From positions 3,630 through 67,629 of the forward strand of contig CALBNV010000101.1 of assembly GCA_937896895.1 (NCBI GenBank): a DNA stretch of 64,000 bases, in the 5' to 3' direction. The notes beneath the pieces are model-generated. The model saw only the letters and a program-made list of their open reading frames with translations. It was not told where the DNA came from and did not search any database. Source of the stretch: an uncultured Bacteroidales bacterium (GTDB lineage Bacteria; Bacteroidota; Bacteroidia; Bacteroidales; F082). Shown here piece after piece: positions 19,058 to 26,908 of the stretch. The position numbers were made by a program, and so were the translations under genes. Each line of letters starts with the position of its first letter. Position 1 is the first letter of the stretch.

Positions 19058-19606
19058 TTATTCGTTGTAATGTATCTCTTTCAAATTCTCCTGAATCATC
19101 TCCTTCAGGTATTTCATGATGTTGATGTCGTTCATCGACATGCCGTCGAGGGCTTCCTTGACCTCGTCGGTGTCGAACACGAACTCGTCGTCATCGGTGA
19201 CGTGCCGGTAGATGAAGTGTATGTCTTCGTGCGCGGCGAACAGCATCACGAGGGTGCCTGCGAGGTCGCCCATGGGCGGGCGGTCGATGTTGTCGTGCTG
19301 GAACCAGAAGCTGAGTGTGGTGCCTTTGCCCACCTCGCTCTCGATCTTCATGCCGCCGCCGCAGTTCTCGGTGTTCATCTTGATGAGCGGCAGCCCGAGA
19401 CCCACCTTCCTCGTCGTCCTCGACGTCGTCCACGGGTCGGTGACCTTTGCGAGGAACTCCGGCGACATGCCCTTTCCGTTGTCCTTGATGGTGAACGCAT
19501 AGACGTTGTCCTTCAGGCTGTCCCTGACGGTCAGCTCGACAGTCGTGGAGTTGGCTGCGGTGGAGTTCTCCATCAGGTCATATACATGTAATGCTAATTC
19601 TTTCAT
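19058..19606 (-). CDS. Histidine-kinase-like ATPase (HATPase_c) protein
   Basis: A 182-residue protein with a complete GHKL domain: N box ALHVYDLMENSTAAN, G1 box IKDNGKGMSP, F-box-like DPWTTSRTTRK, and G2 box VGLGLPLIK. No phosphorylatable His domain, transmembrane segment or sensor is present, so it is the ATPase part only. It overlaps the PHP gene by 4 bases (19603-19606). Such proteins accompany hydrogenase-like sensors in Clostridia and Bacteroidota; output may be a phosphotransfer to an unseen partner. Confidence 0.83.
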   Translation of the reverse strand: MKELALHVYDLMENSTAANSTTVELTVRDSLKDNVYAFTIKDNGKGMSPEFLAKVTDPWTTSRTTRKVGLGLPLIKMNTENCGGGMKIESEVGKGTTLSFWFQHDNIDRPPMGDLAGTLVMLFAAHEDIHFIYRHVTDDDEFVFDTDEVKEALDGMSMNDINIMKYLKEMIQENLKEIHYNE

Positions 19607-20385
19607 CCGTATAAAAGTTGTAGTTTCTCTTGTGGTTCTGTGTCGATGTACCTGCCGTCCTCGCCGCGGAGCGTCCTACGGAACTCGTCGAAGGTGAGGT
19701 CGCGCATGTGAAGCACGCAGTGCACCTCCCCGATGATGTGCAGGAAATGCGCGTCGCTGCTCTTCGTGAACATGAACTTCTTCAGGTACGCGAACTTCTT
19801 CAGGAAATCGGGTTTCTTGACGTGCTTCGAGATCTCCAGCGCGTCGGCCTTGATGTCGGGCGGGATGAAGCCGAGCTGCGACATCAGGCTCGACGCCGGC
19901 TTGTTGACGTGCGCCGGCACGAACAGCCCGCCGATCTCGTGCACCTTGTCGTACAGCGTGTCGAGGTCGCAGTCGAGCGCTGACCACAGCAGCCATTCCT
20001 CTTCCCCGACGACCTCCTCGTCCTTGTCAACGATGAGCTGGTATCCGAACTTCTCCTCGTCCAACGGGATGTGCGGCAGGTGCTCGTCGAGGAACTCCTG
20101 GAATCTGTCGAGCTGCTCGTCGTCCTCGAAGTAGGCGAGGGCGTGAGCCTCCTCCTGCGTGGTGATTTCCACGCCTCCGATGACGAAGACGCCCGCCTCG
20201 CGGCCTATCTGCTGCGCCACCTTCACCTGGCGGGTGCTGTTGTGGTCGCAGATGGCGATCATGTCGAGGTGCAGTTTCTTTGCCTGCTCCACGATGGCTG
20301 CGGGCGACATGTAGATGTCACCGCACGGCGACAACACCGTGTGGATGTGCAGGTCGGCCCGATATTGCTTCAGTTCCGTTTCCAT
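19603..20385 (-). CDS. PHP-domain phosphoesterase
   Basis: A 260-residue polymerase-and-histidinol-phosphatase-fold protein. The metal-binding start YRADLHIHTVLSPCGD (H, H at about residues 13 and 15) is followed by ICDHNSTRQ and, later, TTQEEAHALAYFED, VPAHVNKPASSL and SSDAHFLHIIG, all typical ligands. The family hydrolyses phosphoesters of nucleotides or sugars; the substrate is unknown. It overlaps the HATPase gene by 4 bases and belongs to the hydrogenase-sensor operon, where PHP proteins are a regular member. Confidence 0.88.
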   Translation of the reverse strand: METELKQYRADLHIHTVLSPCGDIYMSPAAIVEQAKKLHLDMIAICDHNSTRQVKVAQQIGREAGVFVIGGVEITTQEEAHALAYFEDDEQLDRFQEFLDEHLPHIPLDEEKFGYQLIVDKDEEVVGEEEWLLWSALDCDLDTLYDKVHEIGGLFVPAHVNKPASSLMSQLGFIPPDIKADALEISKHVKKPDFLKKFAYLKKFMFTKSSDAHFLHIIGEVHCVLHMRDLTFDEFRRTLRGEDGRYIDTEPQEKLQLLYG

Positions 20386-20387
20386 CA

Positions 20388-20424
20388 GTGAATCCTCTCT
20401 TAACTCTCCTCTCTACTCTCTTAA
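20388..20424. repeat. AACTCTCC tract that encodes the end of a DRTGG gene
   Basis: Words of the CTCTTAACTCTC kind lie between the PHP start and the DRTGG gene. The last codons and the TAG stop (20413-20415, minus strand) of the DRTGG gene are made of the same words. Confidence 0.65.
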
Positions 20425-20748
20425 CAGATTATACACCAGCCCCGCGATCTCGAACGTCGGCAGTGATGTCTGGAGGATGGGCAGCTCTTCCTCGTCGGCC
20501 TGGTTGATCGTGTCCTCGTTAGCGCCGAGGTCCTTGACGAGGATGATGCACGACATCTCTTTCAGAGACGCCACCGCCATCACGTTTTTATGTGTCTGAA
20601 GTGTGATCCAGATGTTGCCCTCCTGTGCGTTGCCCATCACGTCGCTGAGGAGGTCGGAGATGTAACACCCGTCGATTTCGCGGTCAAGGCCGTTCTTGCC
20701 TGCGAGGACCTTGAGCCCTAACTTGTCAACTAATTCCTGTACTTTCAT
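20413..20748 (-). CDS. DRTGG-like domain protein, first gene of the sensor operon
   Basis: A 111-residue protein, start moved to the ATG at 20748 where the standard MKVQELVDKLGLKVLAG begins. It has the DREIDGCYISDLLSDVMG segment and an IWITLQTHKNVMAVASLKEMSCIILV core found in stand-alone DRTGG proteins. It is the promoter-proximal gene of the run down to 16372, with a TAACTTTG box at 20773-20780 upstream on the same strand. Function beyond ligand- or partner-binding is unknown. Confidence 0.78.
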   Translation of the reverse strand: MKVQELVDKLGLKVLAGKNGLDREIDGCYISDLLSDVMGNAQEGNIWITLQTHKNVMAVASLKEMSCIILVKDLGANEDTINQADEEELPILQTSLPTFEIAGLVYNLLRE

Positions 20749-20772
20749 TGTTAATGAATTTAAAAAACCTCG

Positions 20773-20811
20773 CAAAGTTAGTCATTTATTTTGGATAATT
20801 TCATAATTTTG
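20773..20811. promoter_or_regulatory. Divergent promoter region, sensor operon / queH
   Basis: TAACTTTG on the minus strand (20773-20780) faces the DRTGG gene and TAATTTTG on the plus strand (20804-20811) faces queH, 14 bases before its ATG. Both match TAnnTTTG. The -33 elements are not clear. Confidence 0.5.
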
Positions 20812-20824
20812 CAAAAAAAATTGC

Positions 20825-21400
20825 ATGAAAGACAAAACAGAGGTGGCAGTGCCAGGCGGAGCTGGCAAAGTGTTGCTTCACACATGCTGCGCCCCGTGCT
20901 CGTCGGCGATCGTCGAGTGCCTGGTGAAGAATGGCGTGACACCTTACATATTTTATTGCAACCCGAACATTTATCCTTTGGAGGAGTACGAAATCAGGAA
21001 AAACGAATGCACGCGCTATGCGCAGTCGCTCGGCTTGCAGATAATCGACGATGACTATGACCATGAGAAATGGCTCGGTGAGATGGCTGGTCTTGAGAAT
21101 GAGCCCGAGCGCGGCGGGAGATGTCTCAAGTGTTTTAAATACAGGCTGTTACGGACTGCGAGATATGCTCATGAGAACGGCTTTTCGGTGATCGCGACGA
21201 CCTTGGCGTCGAGCCGGTGGAAGAGCCTCGAACAAATCAAAGAGGCCGGTGATTTCGCTGTCTCGCGTTATCCCGATGTCACGTTCTGGGCGCAAAACTG
21301 GAGAAAAGGCGGGCTTCAGGAACGCAGGTCGCAGATAATAAAGGAATATGGGTTTTATAACCAACAATACTGCGGATGTGAGTTCTCGATTTCCCGCTAA
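20825..21400 (+). CDS. queH: Epoxyqueuosine reductase QueH
   Basis: A 191-residue enzyme (former DUF208) that reduces epoxyqueuosine to queuosine in tRNA, replacing the cobalamin-dependent QueG. Metal and Fe-S ligands are visible: HTCCAPCSS near the N-terminus, GGRCLKCFKYRL in the middle and QQYCGCEFS at the C-terminus. Other family segments are YNPNIYP-like (FYCNPNIYPLEEY) and TTLASSRWK. It overlaps the facing toxin gene by 4 bases at the 3' end. Confidence 0.94.
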   Translation: MKDKTEVAVPGGAGKVLLHTCCAPCSSAIVECLVKNGVTPYIFYCNPNIYPLEEYEIRKNECTRYAQSLGLQIIDDDYDHEKWLGEMAGLENEPERGGRCLKCFKYRLLRTARYAHENGFSVIATTLASSRWKSLEQIKEAGDFAVSRYPDVTFWAQNWRKGGLQERRSQIIKEYGFYNQQYCGCEFSISR

Positions 21401-21729
21401 AAGATTGAGGATTTTATCTTTTCCACAATTTCATCGAAATATTCTTTTCTAACCCTGCTGATCTTTCTGATCACATCCCTTTCGATGTTGCCGACAATTA
21501 TTTGACATTTCACGTAACTTTTCTTTTGCAACGGCGAAGTCAGCATTTCGTCATCCAATTCGTAGCAATATTGTGGATTGTATGATTTCGATGAAATCAA
21601 TGCCAGATAAATAAAGCCCTCGTCAAGTTGAAGTTCGTTGTTAGACACAATCAGAGCCGGATGAGGCTTGAAATTGCCGTCGGGAAACAAGAAACTGATT
21701 TCCACAATGTCTCTTTGCTCGTATCTCAT
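21397..21729 (-). CDS. PemK/MazF-type endoribonuclease toxin
   Basis: A 110-residue protein of the PemK/MazF fold. The N-terminus has the typical QRDIVEISFLFPDG and KPHPALIVSNNE pattern, followed by SYVKCQIIVGNIERDVIRKI, the second conserved segment. Toxins of this kind cut mRNA at short motifs. It overlaps the upstream small gene by 4 bases (ATGA), the usual antitoxin-then-toxin order. The pair lies between queH and the hydrogenase operon and is likely an acquired module. Confidence 0.78.
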   Translation of the reverse strand: MRYEQRDIVEISFLFPDGNFKPHPALIVSNNELQLDEGFIYLALISSKSYNPQYCYELDDEMLTSPLQKKSYVKCQIIVGNIERDVIRKISRVRKEYFDEIVEKIKSSIF

Positions 21730-21926
21730 TCCTCCAGATGTTTTGAAAAAATTCTTGACGCAAAAATTTTCGAGTTATAAAGAAACGCCGCCTTCTCTTC
21801 TGCCTCAGTCAATTCGTCGTTTTTCTCGTCCACATCCAATTTCTTGGCGCCCAAAAGAAGAATTGCGTCTATAAGTTTTTTGATGGCTTTGTTTTTTGTG
21901 TCGTATTCTAATGTTATAGTGGCCAT
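21726..21926 (-). CDS. Putative antitoxin of the PemK/MazF pair
   Basis: A 66-residue protein, start set at the ATG at 21926 (an in-frame TTG lies five codons earlier). It has a short beta-like start (ATITLEYDTKN), a helical KAIKKLIDAILLLGAKKL segment, and an acidic C-terminal helix, as in small toxin-binding antitoxins. It was assigned mainly from its 4-base overlap with the toxin gene; no DNA-binding domain is evident. Confidence 0.65.
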   Translation of the reverse strand: MATITLEYDTKNKAIKKLIDAILLLGAKKLDVDEKNDELTEAEEKAAFLYNSKIFASRIFSKHLEE

Positions 21927-22053
21927 GACTGAAATTTTCAACCTGCAAAGTTACATTTTTTTCGGACACGGTTCGGAAATTTCCACTTTTTTCCGTCAAA
22001 AAAATAAATTTTCACAATCATATAATTTTTCTTCTTTTGTTAAAAAAGAATTG

Positions 22054-22061
22054 TATATTTG
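22054..22061 (+). promoter_or_regulatory. Candidate -7 box of the hydrogenase operon
   Basis: TATATTTG followed by CAG fits the TAnnTTTG consensus, 60 bases before the first gene. A TTTG at 22036-22039 is too close (14 bases) to be a canonical -33 element. Confidence 0.5.
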
Positions 22062-22121
22062 CAGAACGTTTAAAAATGGGAAAAGTTTATTTAAATTATT
22101 CATTCATAATACATTACAAAT

Positions 22122-22514
22122 ATGGCAAAAGTAAAATCTTTGGCAGAGCTGAAGGCCATGAGAGAGAAATTACAAAATGGTCTCGACCTTCGCGAAAAGA
22201 GCAACGACCCTGACTCATTAGTGCAGATCAAGGTCGCCATGGCAACTTGCGGTATCGCCGCCGGTGCAAAACAGGTTATGGAACACATGATGGAGAAGGC
22301 CGACGAGCTCAAGCTCGCGGTTGTCTTCACGCAGACAGGCTGCATGGGATACTGCCATGCCGAGCCGACCATAGAGGTGAGGGTCCCCGGCAGAGAACCG
22401 CTCGTCTTCGGTCATGTTGACAACAAACGCGCAGATGAAATCCTCACCAAGTATGTCATGAACAACGAAATGGTTGAAGGGATCATCCCGGTGAACTATG
22501 AAACAATTGGTTAA
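22122..22514 (+). CDS. Thioredoxin-like [2Fe-2S] ferredoxin of the hydrogenase operon
   Basis: A 130-residue protein with a single thioredoxin-like [2Fe-2S] domain. Candidate ligands are Cys in MATCGIAAGAKQ and TQTGCMGYCHAEP (C-x3-C), the latter the usual second pair. It resembles the small ferredoxin subunit found before NuoF-like HydB in multimeric [FeFe]-hydrogenases. It is followed 21 bases later by hydB. Its likely role is electron transfer within the complex. Confidence 0.88.
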   Translation: MAKVKSLAELKAMREKLQNGLDLREKSNDPDSLVQIKVAMATCGIAAGAKQVMEHMMEKADELKLAVVFTQTGCMGYCHAEPTIEVRVPGREPLVFGHVDNKRADEILTKYVMNNEMVEGIIPVNYETIG

Positions 22515-22535
22515 TTTTTAATTGGAGGAATTAAT

Positions 22536-24350
22536 ATGTCAAGAATCAAGATGCACGTGCTGTGCTGCGGCGGTACAGGATGCCACGCTTCGGCAAGTGC
22601 TCAAATCATCGAGAACTTCAAGCGTATCCTTGCAGAAAAGGGATTGCAGGATGAAGTTCAGGTCATCCAGACAGGTTGCTTCGGCTTCTGCGAAAAGGGA
22701 CCTATCGTAAAAATCATGCCTGACAACACATTCTACACACAGGTGAAACCTGAGGATGTCGAGAAGATTGTCAACGAACACATCATCAAGGGCCGTAAGG
22801 TCACCGACCTTCTCTACATGGACCCGGAAAACCAGGAGCACGTCTCTGACTCGAAGCACATGGGCTTCTACCGCAAGCAGCTCCGTATAGCTCTCCGCAA
22901 CTGCGGTTTCGTCAATCCGGAGAACATCGACGAGTGCATCGCACGCGGCGGTTACGAAGGACTCGGCAAGTGCCTCACGGAGATGACACCACAGCAGGTC
23001 ATCGACGAAGTGACGAAGTCAGGGCTTCGCGGCCGTGGCGGCGCGGGCTTCCCGACAGGTGTGAAATGGGGCCTCTGCGCGAAGAACAAATGCGACGAGA
23101 TGTACGTCATCTGCAACGCTGACGAGGGTGACCCGGGTGCGTTCATGGACCGTTCCATCATGGAAGGCGACCCGCACTCGATCGTCGAGGCCATGGCCAT
23201 CTGCGGCTACGCCATCGGCGCGACACACGGCCTGGTTTACATCCGTGCTGAATATCCTCTCGCAATCCACCGCCTCCAGGTCGCCATCGCCCAGGCCCGC
23301 GAATACGGACTCCTCGGCGAAGACATCATGGGCACTGGCTTCAACTTCGACATCGAGCTCCGCTACGGCGCCGGCGCATTCGTGTGCGGTGAAGAAACAG
23401 CCCTCATCCACTCGATGGAAGGCAAACGCGGCGAACCTACACTGAAACCACCATTCCCGGCAGTGAGCGGATACATGGCAAAACCGTCAAACGTGAACAA
23501 CGTCGAGACATTCGCCAACGTGCCGATCATCATCACAAAGGGTGCCGACTGGTTCCAGACAATCGGCTCGGAGAAGTCAAAGGGCACCAAGGTGTTCGCA
23601 TTGGCAGGCCAGATTAACAACGTCGGTCTTATCGAAGTCCCGATGGGTACAACCCTCCGTGACATCATCTTCGAGATCGGCGGCGGCATCAAAGGCGGAC
23701 GTCAGTTCAAGGCGGTGCAGACAGGCGGTCCTTCAGGTGGCTGCTTGACGACAAAGCACCTCGACACACCTATCGACTACGACAGCCTCGTGGCGGCCGG
23801 CTCAATGATGGGCTCGGGCGGTATGGTTGTCATGGATGAGACATCATGCATGGTGGCCATCGCCAAGTTCTACCTCGAGTTCACATGCGAAGAGAGCTGC
23901 GGCAAGTGCTCACCGTGCCGTGTCGGCAACAAACGCATGCTCGAGATCCTCGAAAAGATCACCGACGGTCGCGGCACAATGGAAGACCTCCAGGAACTCC
24001 GCAACCTCGCGGCAGTCATCAAGGACACAGCACTCTGCGGCCTCGGCCAGACATCACCGAACCCGGTGCTCTCCACACTCGACAACTTCTGGGACGAATA
24101 CGTCGAGCACGTCGTTGACAAGAAGTGCCGTGCAGGCGTCTGCAAGAAACTCATGCGCTACGAAATCGACAGAGAAAAATGTATCGGCTGCGGCAAGTGC
24201 GCCAAGAACTGCCCGGCAGAAGCCATCTCCAAGACCAACTACATCGCCGAAGGCCACAAACTTCCGTCAATGGAAATTGACCCTGCGAAGTGCATCAAGT
24301 GCGGTGCATGTATGAGCGGCTGTAAATTCAACGCAATTTCTGTCAAATAA
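22536..24350 (+). CDS. hydB: Electron-bifurcating hydrogenase subunit HydB (NuoF-like, NADH/FMN)
   Basis: A 604-residue flavoprotein. An N-terminal thioredoxin-like [2Fe-2S] domain (about 1-100) is followed by the NuoF core with the NADH/FMN segments GLRGRGGAGFPTGVKW and CNADEGDPGAFMDR, an N3-type site (CEESCGKCSPCRVGN), and two C-terminal [4Fe-4S] sites (CIGCGKCAKNCP, CIKCGACMSGC). HydB takes electrons from NADH and reduced ferredoxin in the bifurcating or confurcating reaction. Codon choice is strongly biased to C-ending codons, as in a highly expressed gene. It lies between the ferredoxin subunit and hydA. Confidence 0.95.
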   Translation: MSRIKMHVLCCGGTGCHASASAQIIENFKRILAEKGLQDEVQVIQTGCFGFCEKGPIVKIMPDNTFYTQVKPEDVEKIVNEHIIKGRKVTDLLYMDPENQEHVSDSKHMGFYRKQLRIALRNCGFVNPENIDECIARGGYEGLGKCLTEMTPQQVIDEVTKSGLRGRGGAGFPTGVKWGLCAKNKCDEMYVICNADEGDPGAFMDRSIMEGDPHSIVEAMAICGYAIGATHGLVYIRAEYPLAIHRLQVAIAQAREYGLLGEDIMGTGFNFDIELRYGAGAFVCGEETALIHSMEGKRGEPTLKPPFPAVSGYMAKPSNVNNVETFANVPIIITKGADWFQTIGSEKSKGTKVFALAGQINNVGLIEVPMGTTLRDIIFEIGGGIKGGRQFKAVQTGGPSGGCLTTKHLDTPIDYDSLVAAGSMMGSGGMVVMDETSCMVAIAKFYLEFTCEESCGKCSPCRVGNKRMLEILEKITDGRGTMEDLQELRNLAAVIKDTALCGLGQTSPNPVLSTLDNFWDEYVEHVVDKKCRAGVCKKLMRYEIDREKCIGCGKCAKNCPAEAISKTNYIAEGHKLPSMEIDPAKCIKCGACMSGCKFNAISVK

Positions 24351-24370
24351 ATAGATAAGGAGATATTACA

Positions 24371-26152
24371 ATGATTAATGTAACAATAGACAACAAGCAT
24401 ATCCAGGTTGAACCAGGTACCACTATTTTGAAGGCTGCCCGTCAGGCTGGTATCAATATTCCTACCCTTTGCTATTTTGAATTGGCAGGAATGAAATTTG
24501 AAAACAAACCCGGCGGCTGCCGTGTCTGCGTTGTCGAGGTGGTGAAGGACTTCAACGGCAAACCACGTCGTAACCTCGCTCCGGCATGCGCCACCGACTG
24601 TGTCGAAGGCATGGAAGTGCTCACACACAGCCCGCGCGTCATCAACGCCCGCAAGACCGTCCTCGAGCTGATCCTCAGCGACCACCCGAACGACTGCTTG
24701 CAGTGCGAGAAGAGCGGCGACTGCGAACTCCAGGCTCTCGCCATCAGACTCGGCATCCGCGAGATCCCGTTCAAGGGAGTTCAGTCAACATACCGTAAGG
24801 ACAGCACATTGTCGGTCCGCCGCGACATGGACAAGTGCGTGATGTGCCGCCGCTGCGAGACGATGTGTAACAACATCCAGAGCGTCGGCGCTCTGTCGGC
24901 CGTCAACCGTGGCTTCAGCGCCGTCGTCGCCCCTGCGTTCGAACAGAACCTCGGCGATTCGAGCTGCGTCAACTGCGGACAGTGCGTCCAGGTCTGCCCT
25001 GTCGGCGCCCTCTCACTCGTTGACAACATCGGCGATGTCATGGCAGCCATCAACGACCCGAAGAAGACCGTCGTCGTCCAGACAGCTCCGGCAGTCCGCG
25101 TCGCCCTCGGCGAGGAATTCGGCATGGAACCAGGCACAATCGTCACAGGCAAGATGGCCGCCGCATTGCGCGAGATCGGCTTCGACTATGTGTTCGATAC
25201 AGACTGGAGCGCCGACCTCACCATCATGGAGGAAGGCACGGAACTCCTCGGCCGCGTGAAGAAAGTCCTCAACGGCGAGAAAGCCACACTCCCGCTGTTC
25301 ACATCATGCTGCCCGGGCTGGGTCTCGTTCTTCGAGAAGAACTTCCCGGACATGCTCGACTACCCGTCAACAGCAAAGTCACCTCAGCAGATGTTCGGCG
25401 CTGTCGCGAAGAACTTCTTCGCACAGAAGATCGGCGTGAAGAGAGAAGACATGGTCGTCGTGTCAATCATGCCTTGCCTTGCGAAGAAGAGCGAGTGCGC
25501 ACGCGACGAGTTCAAAGTCAACGGCAACCCTGATGTCGATTTCTCACTCACGACACGCGAGCTCGCACACCTCATCAAACAGTGCAACATCGACCTCAAC
25601 AACCTCGAACCGACAGACTTCGACAGCCCTCTCGGTCAGTCAACAGGTGCTGCGGTAATCTTCGGCGCGACAGGCGGTGTCATGGAGGCGGCAGTCCGTA
25701 CAGCTTACGAAGTCTATACAGGCAAGCCACTCGCCAACATCAACCTCGAAGTCGTCCGCGGCCTCGAAGGCACGAAGGAAGCTACAGTTGACTTCAACGG
25801 TCTTCCGGTCCACGTCGGCGTCTGCTACGGCCTCGCCAACGCCCGCAAGATGATGGAAGAGGTCCGCAACGGCAACCCGCGCGGCTTCCACTTCATCGAG
25901 GTCATGGCGTGCCCCGGCGGCTGCATCGGCGGCGCAGGACAGCCATTCCACCACGGCAACAGCGACATCATCCGCAAACGTATGGAAGCTACATACCGCG
26001 AAGATGCAGGCAAACCGATCCGTAAGTCACACGAGAACCCTGACATCATCGCTATCTACAAGGAGTACTACGGAGAACCGTGCGGACACCTCAGCCACGA
26101 ACAGCTCCATACACATTACTTTGACAGGTCAGAACACGTTGAAGTTATATAA
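24371..26152 (+). CDS. hydA: [FeFe]-hydrogenase catalytic subunit HydA (trimeric bifurcating type)
   Basis: A 593-residue catalytic subunit. Order: plant-type [2Fe-2S] domain (about 1-80), His-ligated NuoG-like [4Fe-4S] site (HPNDCLQCEKSGDCELQ), two [4Fe-4S] clusters (CVMCRRCETMC, CVNCGQCVQVCP), then H-cluster motifs TSCCPGWVSFF, MPCLAKKSEC and MACPGGCIGGAGQP, all intact. It interconverts protons and H2. Short C-terminal small-subunit-like tail (KEYYGEP). Strong codon bias, like hydB. Maturases HydEFG are not in this window. Confidence 0.96.
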   Translation: MINVTIDNKHIQVEPGTTILKAARQAGINIPTLCYFELAGMKFENKPGGCRVCVVEVVKDFNGKPRRNLAPACATDCVEGMEVLTHSPRVINARKTVLELILSDHPNDCLQCEKSGDCELQALAIRLGIREIPFKGVQSTYRKDSTLSVRRDMDKCVMCRRCETMCNNIQSVGALSAVNRGFSAVVAPAFEQNLGDSSCVNCGQCVQVCPVGALSLVDNIGDVMAAINDPKKTVVVQTAPAVRVALGEEFGMEPGTIVTGKMAAALREIGFDYVFDTDWSADLTIMEEGTELLGRVKKVLNGEKATLPLFTSCCPGWVSFFEKNFPDMLDYPSTAKSPQQMFGAVAKNFFAQKIGVKREDMVVVSIMPCLAKKSECARDEFKVNGNPDVDFSLTTRELAHLIKQCNIDLNNLEPTDFDSPLGQSTGAAVIFGATGGVMEAAVRTAYEVYTGKPLANINLEVVRGLEGTKEATVDFNGLPVHVGVCYGLANARKMMEEVRNGNPRGFHFIEVMACPGGCIGGAGQPFHHGNSDIIRKRMEATYREDAGKPIRKSHENPDIIAIYKEYYGEPCGHLSHEQLHTHYFDRSEHVEVI

Positions 26153-26180
26153 TCTTGTAAAAAAAAGAAAGGATTTAGAT

Positions 26181-26657
26181 ATGGCAACAATTAAATTATC
26201 AGAATCACAGTTAAACTTCATCAAGGACGTCTGCAAGGCACATGGCAACAAAGGCGGTGAAGTCATCAACGTACTGCACAAAGTCCAGGGCGAATTCGGC
26301 TACCTGCCGAAGGAAGTCCAGGAAGTCGTCGCACTCGAACTGAACATCCCGGTGTCGAGAGTCTATGGCATCGTCTCGTTCTACTCATTCTTCACCATGA
26401 CACCTAAAGGTGAACACCCGATCAGCGTCTGCCTGGGTACAGCCTGCTACGTGCGCGGTGCGGAGAAAGTGCTCGATGAACTGAAACGCCAGCTCGGCAT
26501 CAACGTCGGCGACGTCACTCCTGACGGCAAGTTCTCACTCACAGTCCTCCGCTGCGTCGGCGCCTGCGGACTCGCCCCTGTCATCGAAGTCGGTGACAAG
26601 GTCTATGGCCGCATGACCCCTGACCTCGTCAAGGACGTGATCGCTGAATACAAATAA
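26181..26657 (+). CDS. hydC: NuoE-like [2Fe-2S] subunit of the hydrogenase (HydC)
   Basis: A 158-residue thioredoxin-like [2Fe-2S] protein (NuoE family). The start at 26181 follows a short spacer; the upstream open frame overlaps hydA and is not coding. Cluster ligands are the CLGTACYVRG pair and the CVGACGLAP pair. It passes electrons between HydB and HydA in the trimer. It is the last gene of the operon and is followed by a strong terminator. Confidence 0.94.
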   Translation: MATIKLSESQLNFIKDVCKAHGNKGGEVINVLHKVQGEFGYLPKEVQEVVALELNIPVSRVYGIVSFYSFFTMTPKGEHPISVCLGTACYVRGAEKVLDELKRQLGINVGDVTPDGKFSLTVLRCVGACGLAPVIEVGDKVYGRMTPDLVKDVIAEYK

Positions 26658-26684
26658 TAAGGTACACCTTATTAATTAATACAC

Positions 26685-26721
26685 GCAGAGCCGCCACAAT
26701 GTGACGGCTCTGCATTTTTTT
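26685..26721 (+). terminator. Rho-independent terminator of the hydrogenase operon
   Basis: A perfect 9-bp stem GCAGAGCCG/CGGCTCTGC encloses a loop that can itself pair (CAC/GTG). It is followed by A and seven T. Confidence 0.92.
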
Positions 26722-26769
26722 AATGAAAAGGTCGTGGGGATGGATTTTTTCCGTTCACTCGTTTTTTTT

Positions 26770-26906
26770 GTGAAAAATAGTGAAAAAATAGTGAAATTTT
26801 TGTTATATTTGCAGTGTTGCTTTTATAGAGTATGATATTTTATAAATTGTTTATATATAATGGTTTATAAAATGTTTTAGTGAAAAAATAGTGAAAAATA
26901 GTGAAA
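26770..26906 (+). promoter_or_regulatory. Fic-gene promoter between two arrays of GTGAAAAATA repeats
   Basis: Two nearly identical arrays, 26770-26796 and 26880-26906, each hold three GTGAAA units with A-rich spacers. A TATATTTG -7 box is at 26804-26811, between them and just after the first. The second array abuts the Fic start codon. The layout is that of paired operators around a promoter and leader. Confidence 0.6.
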
Positions 26907-26908
26907 TT

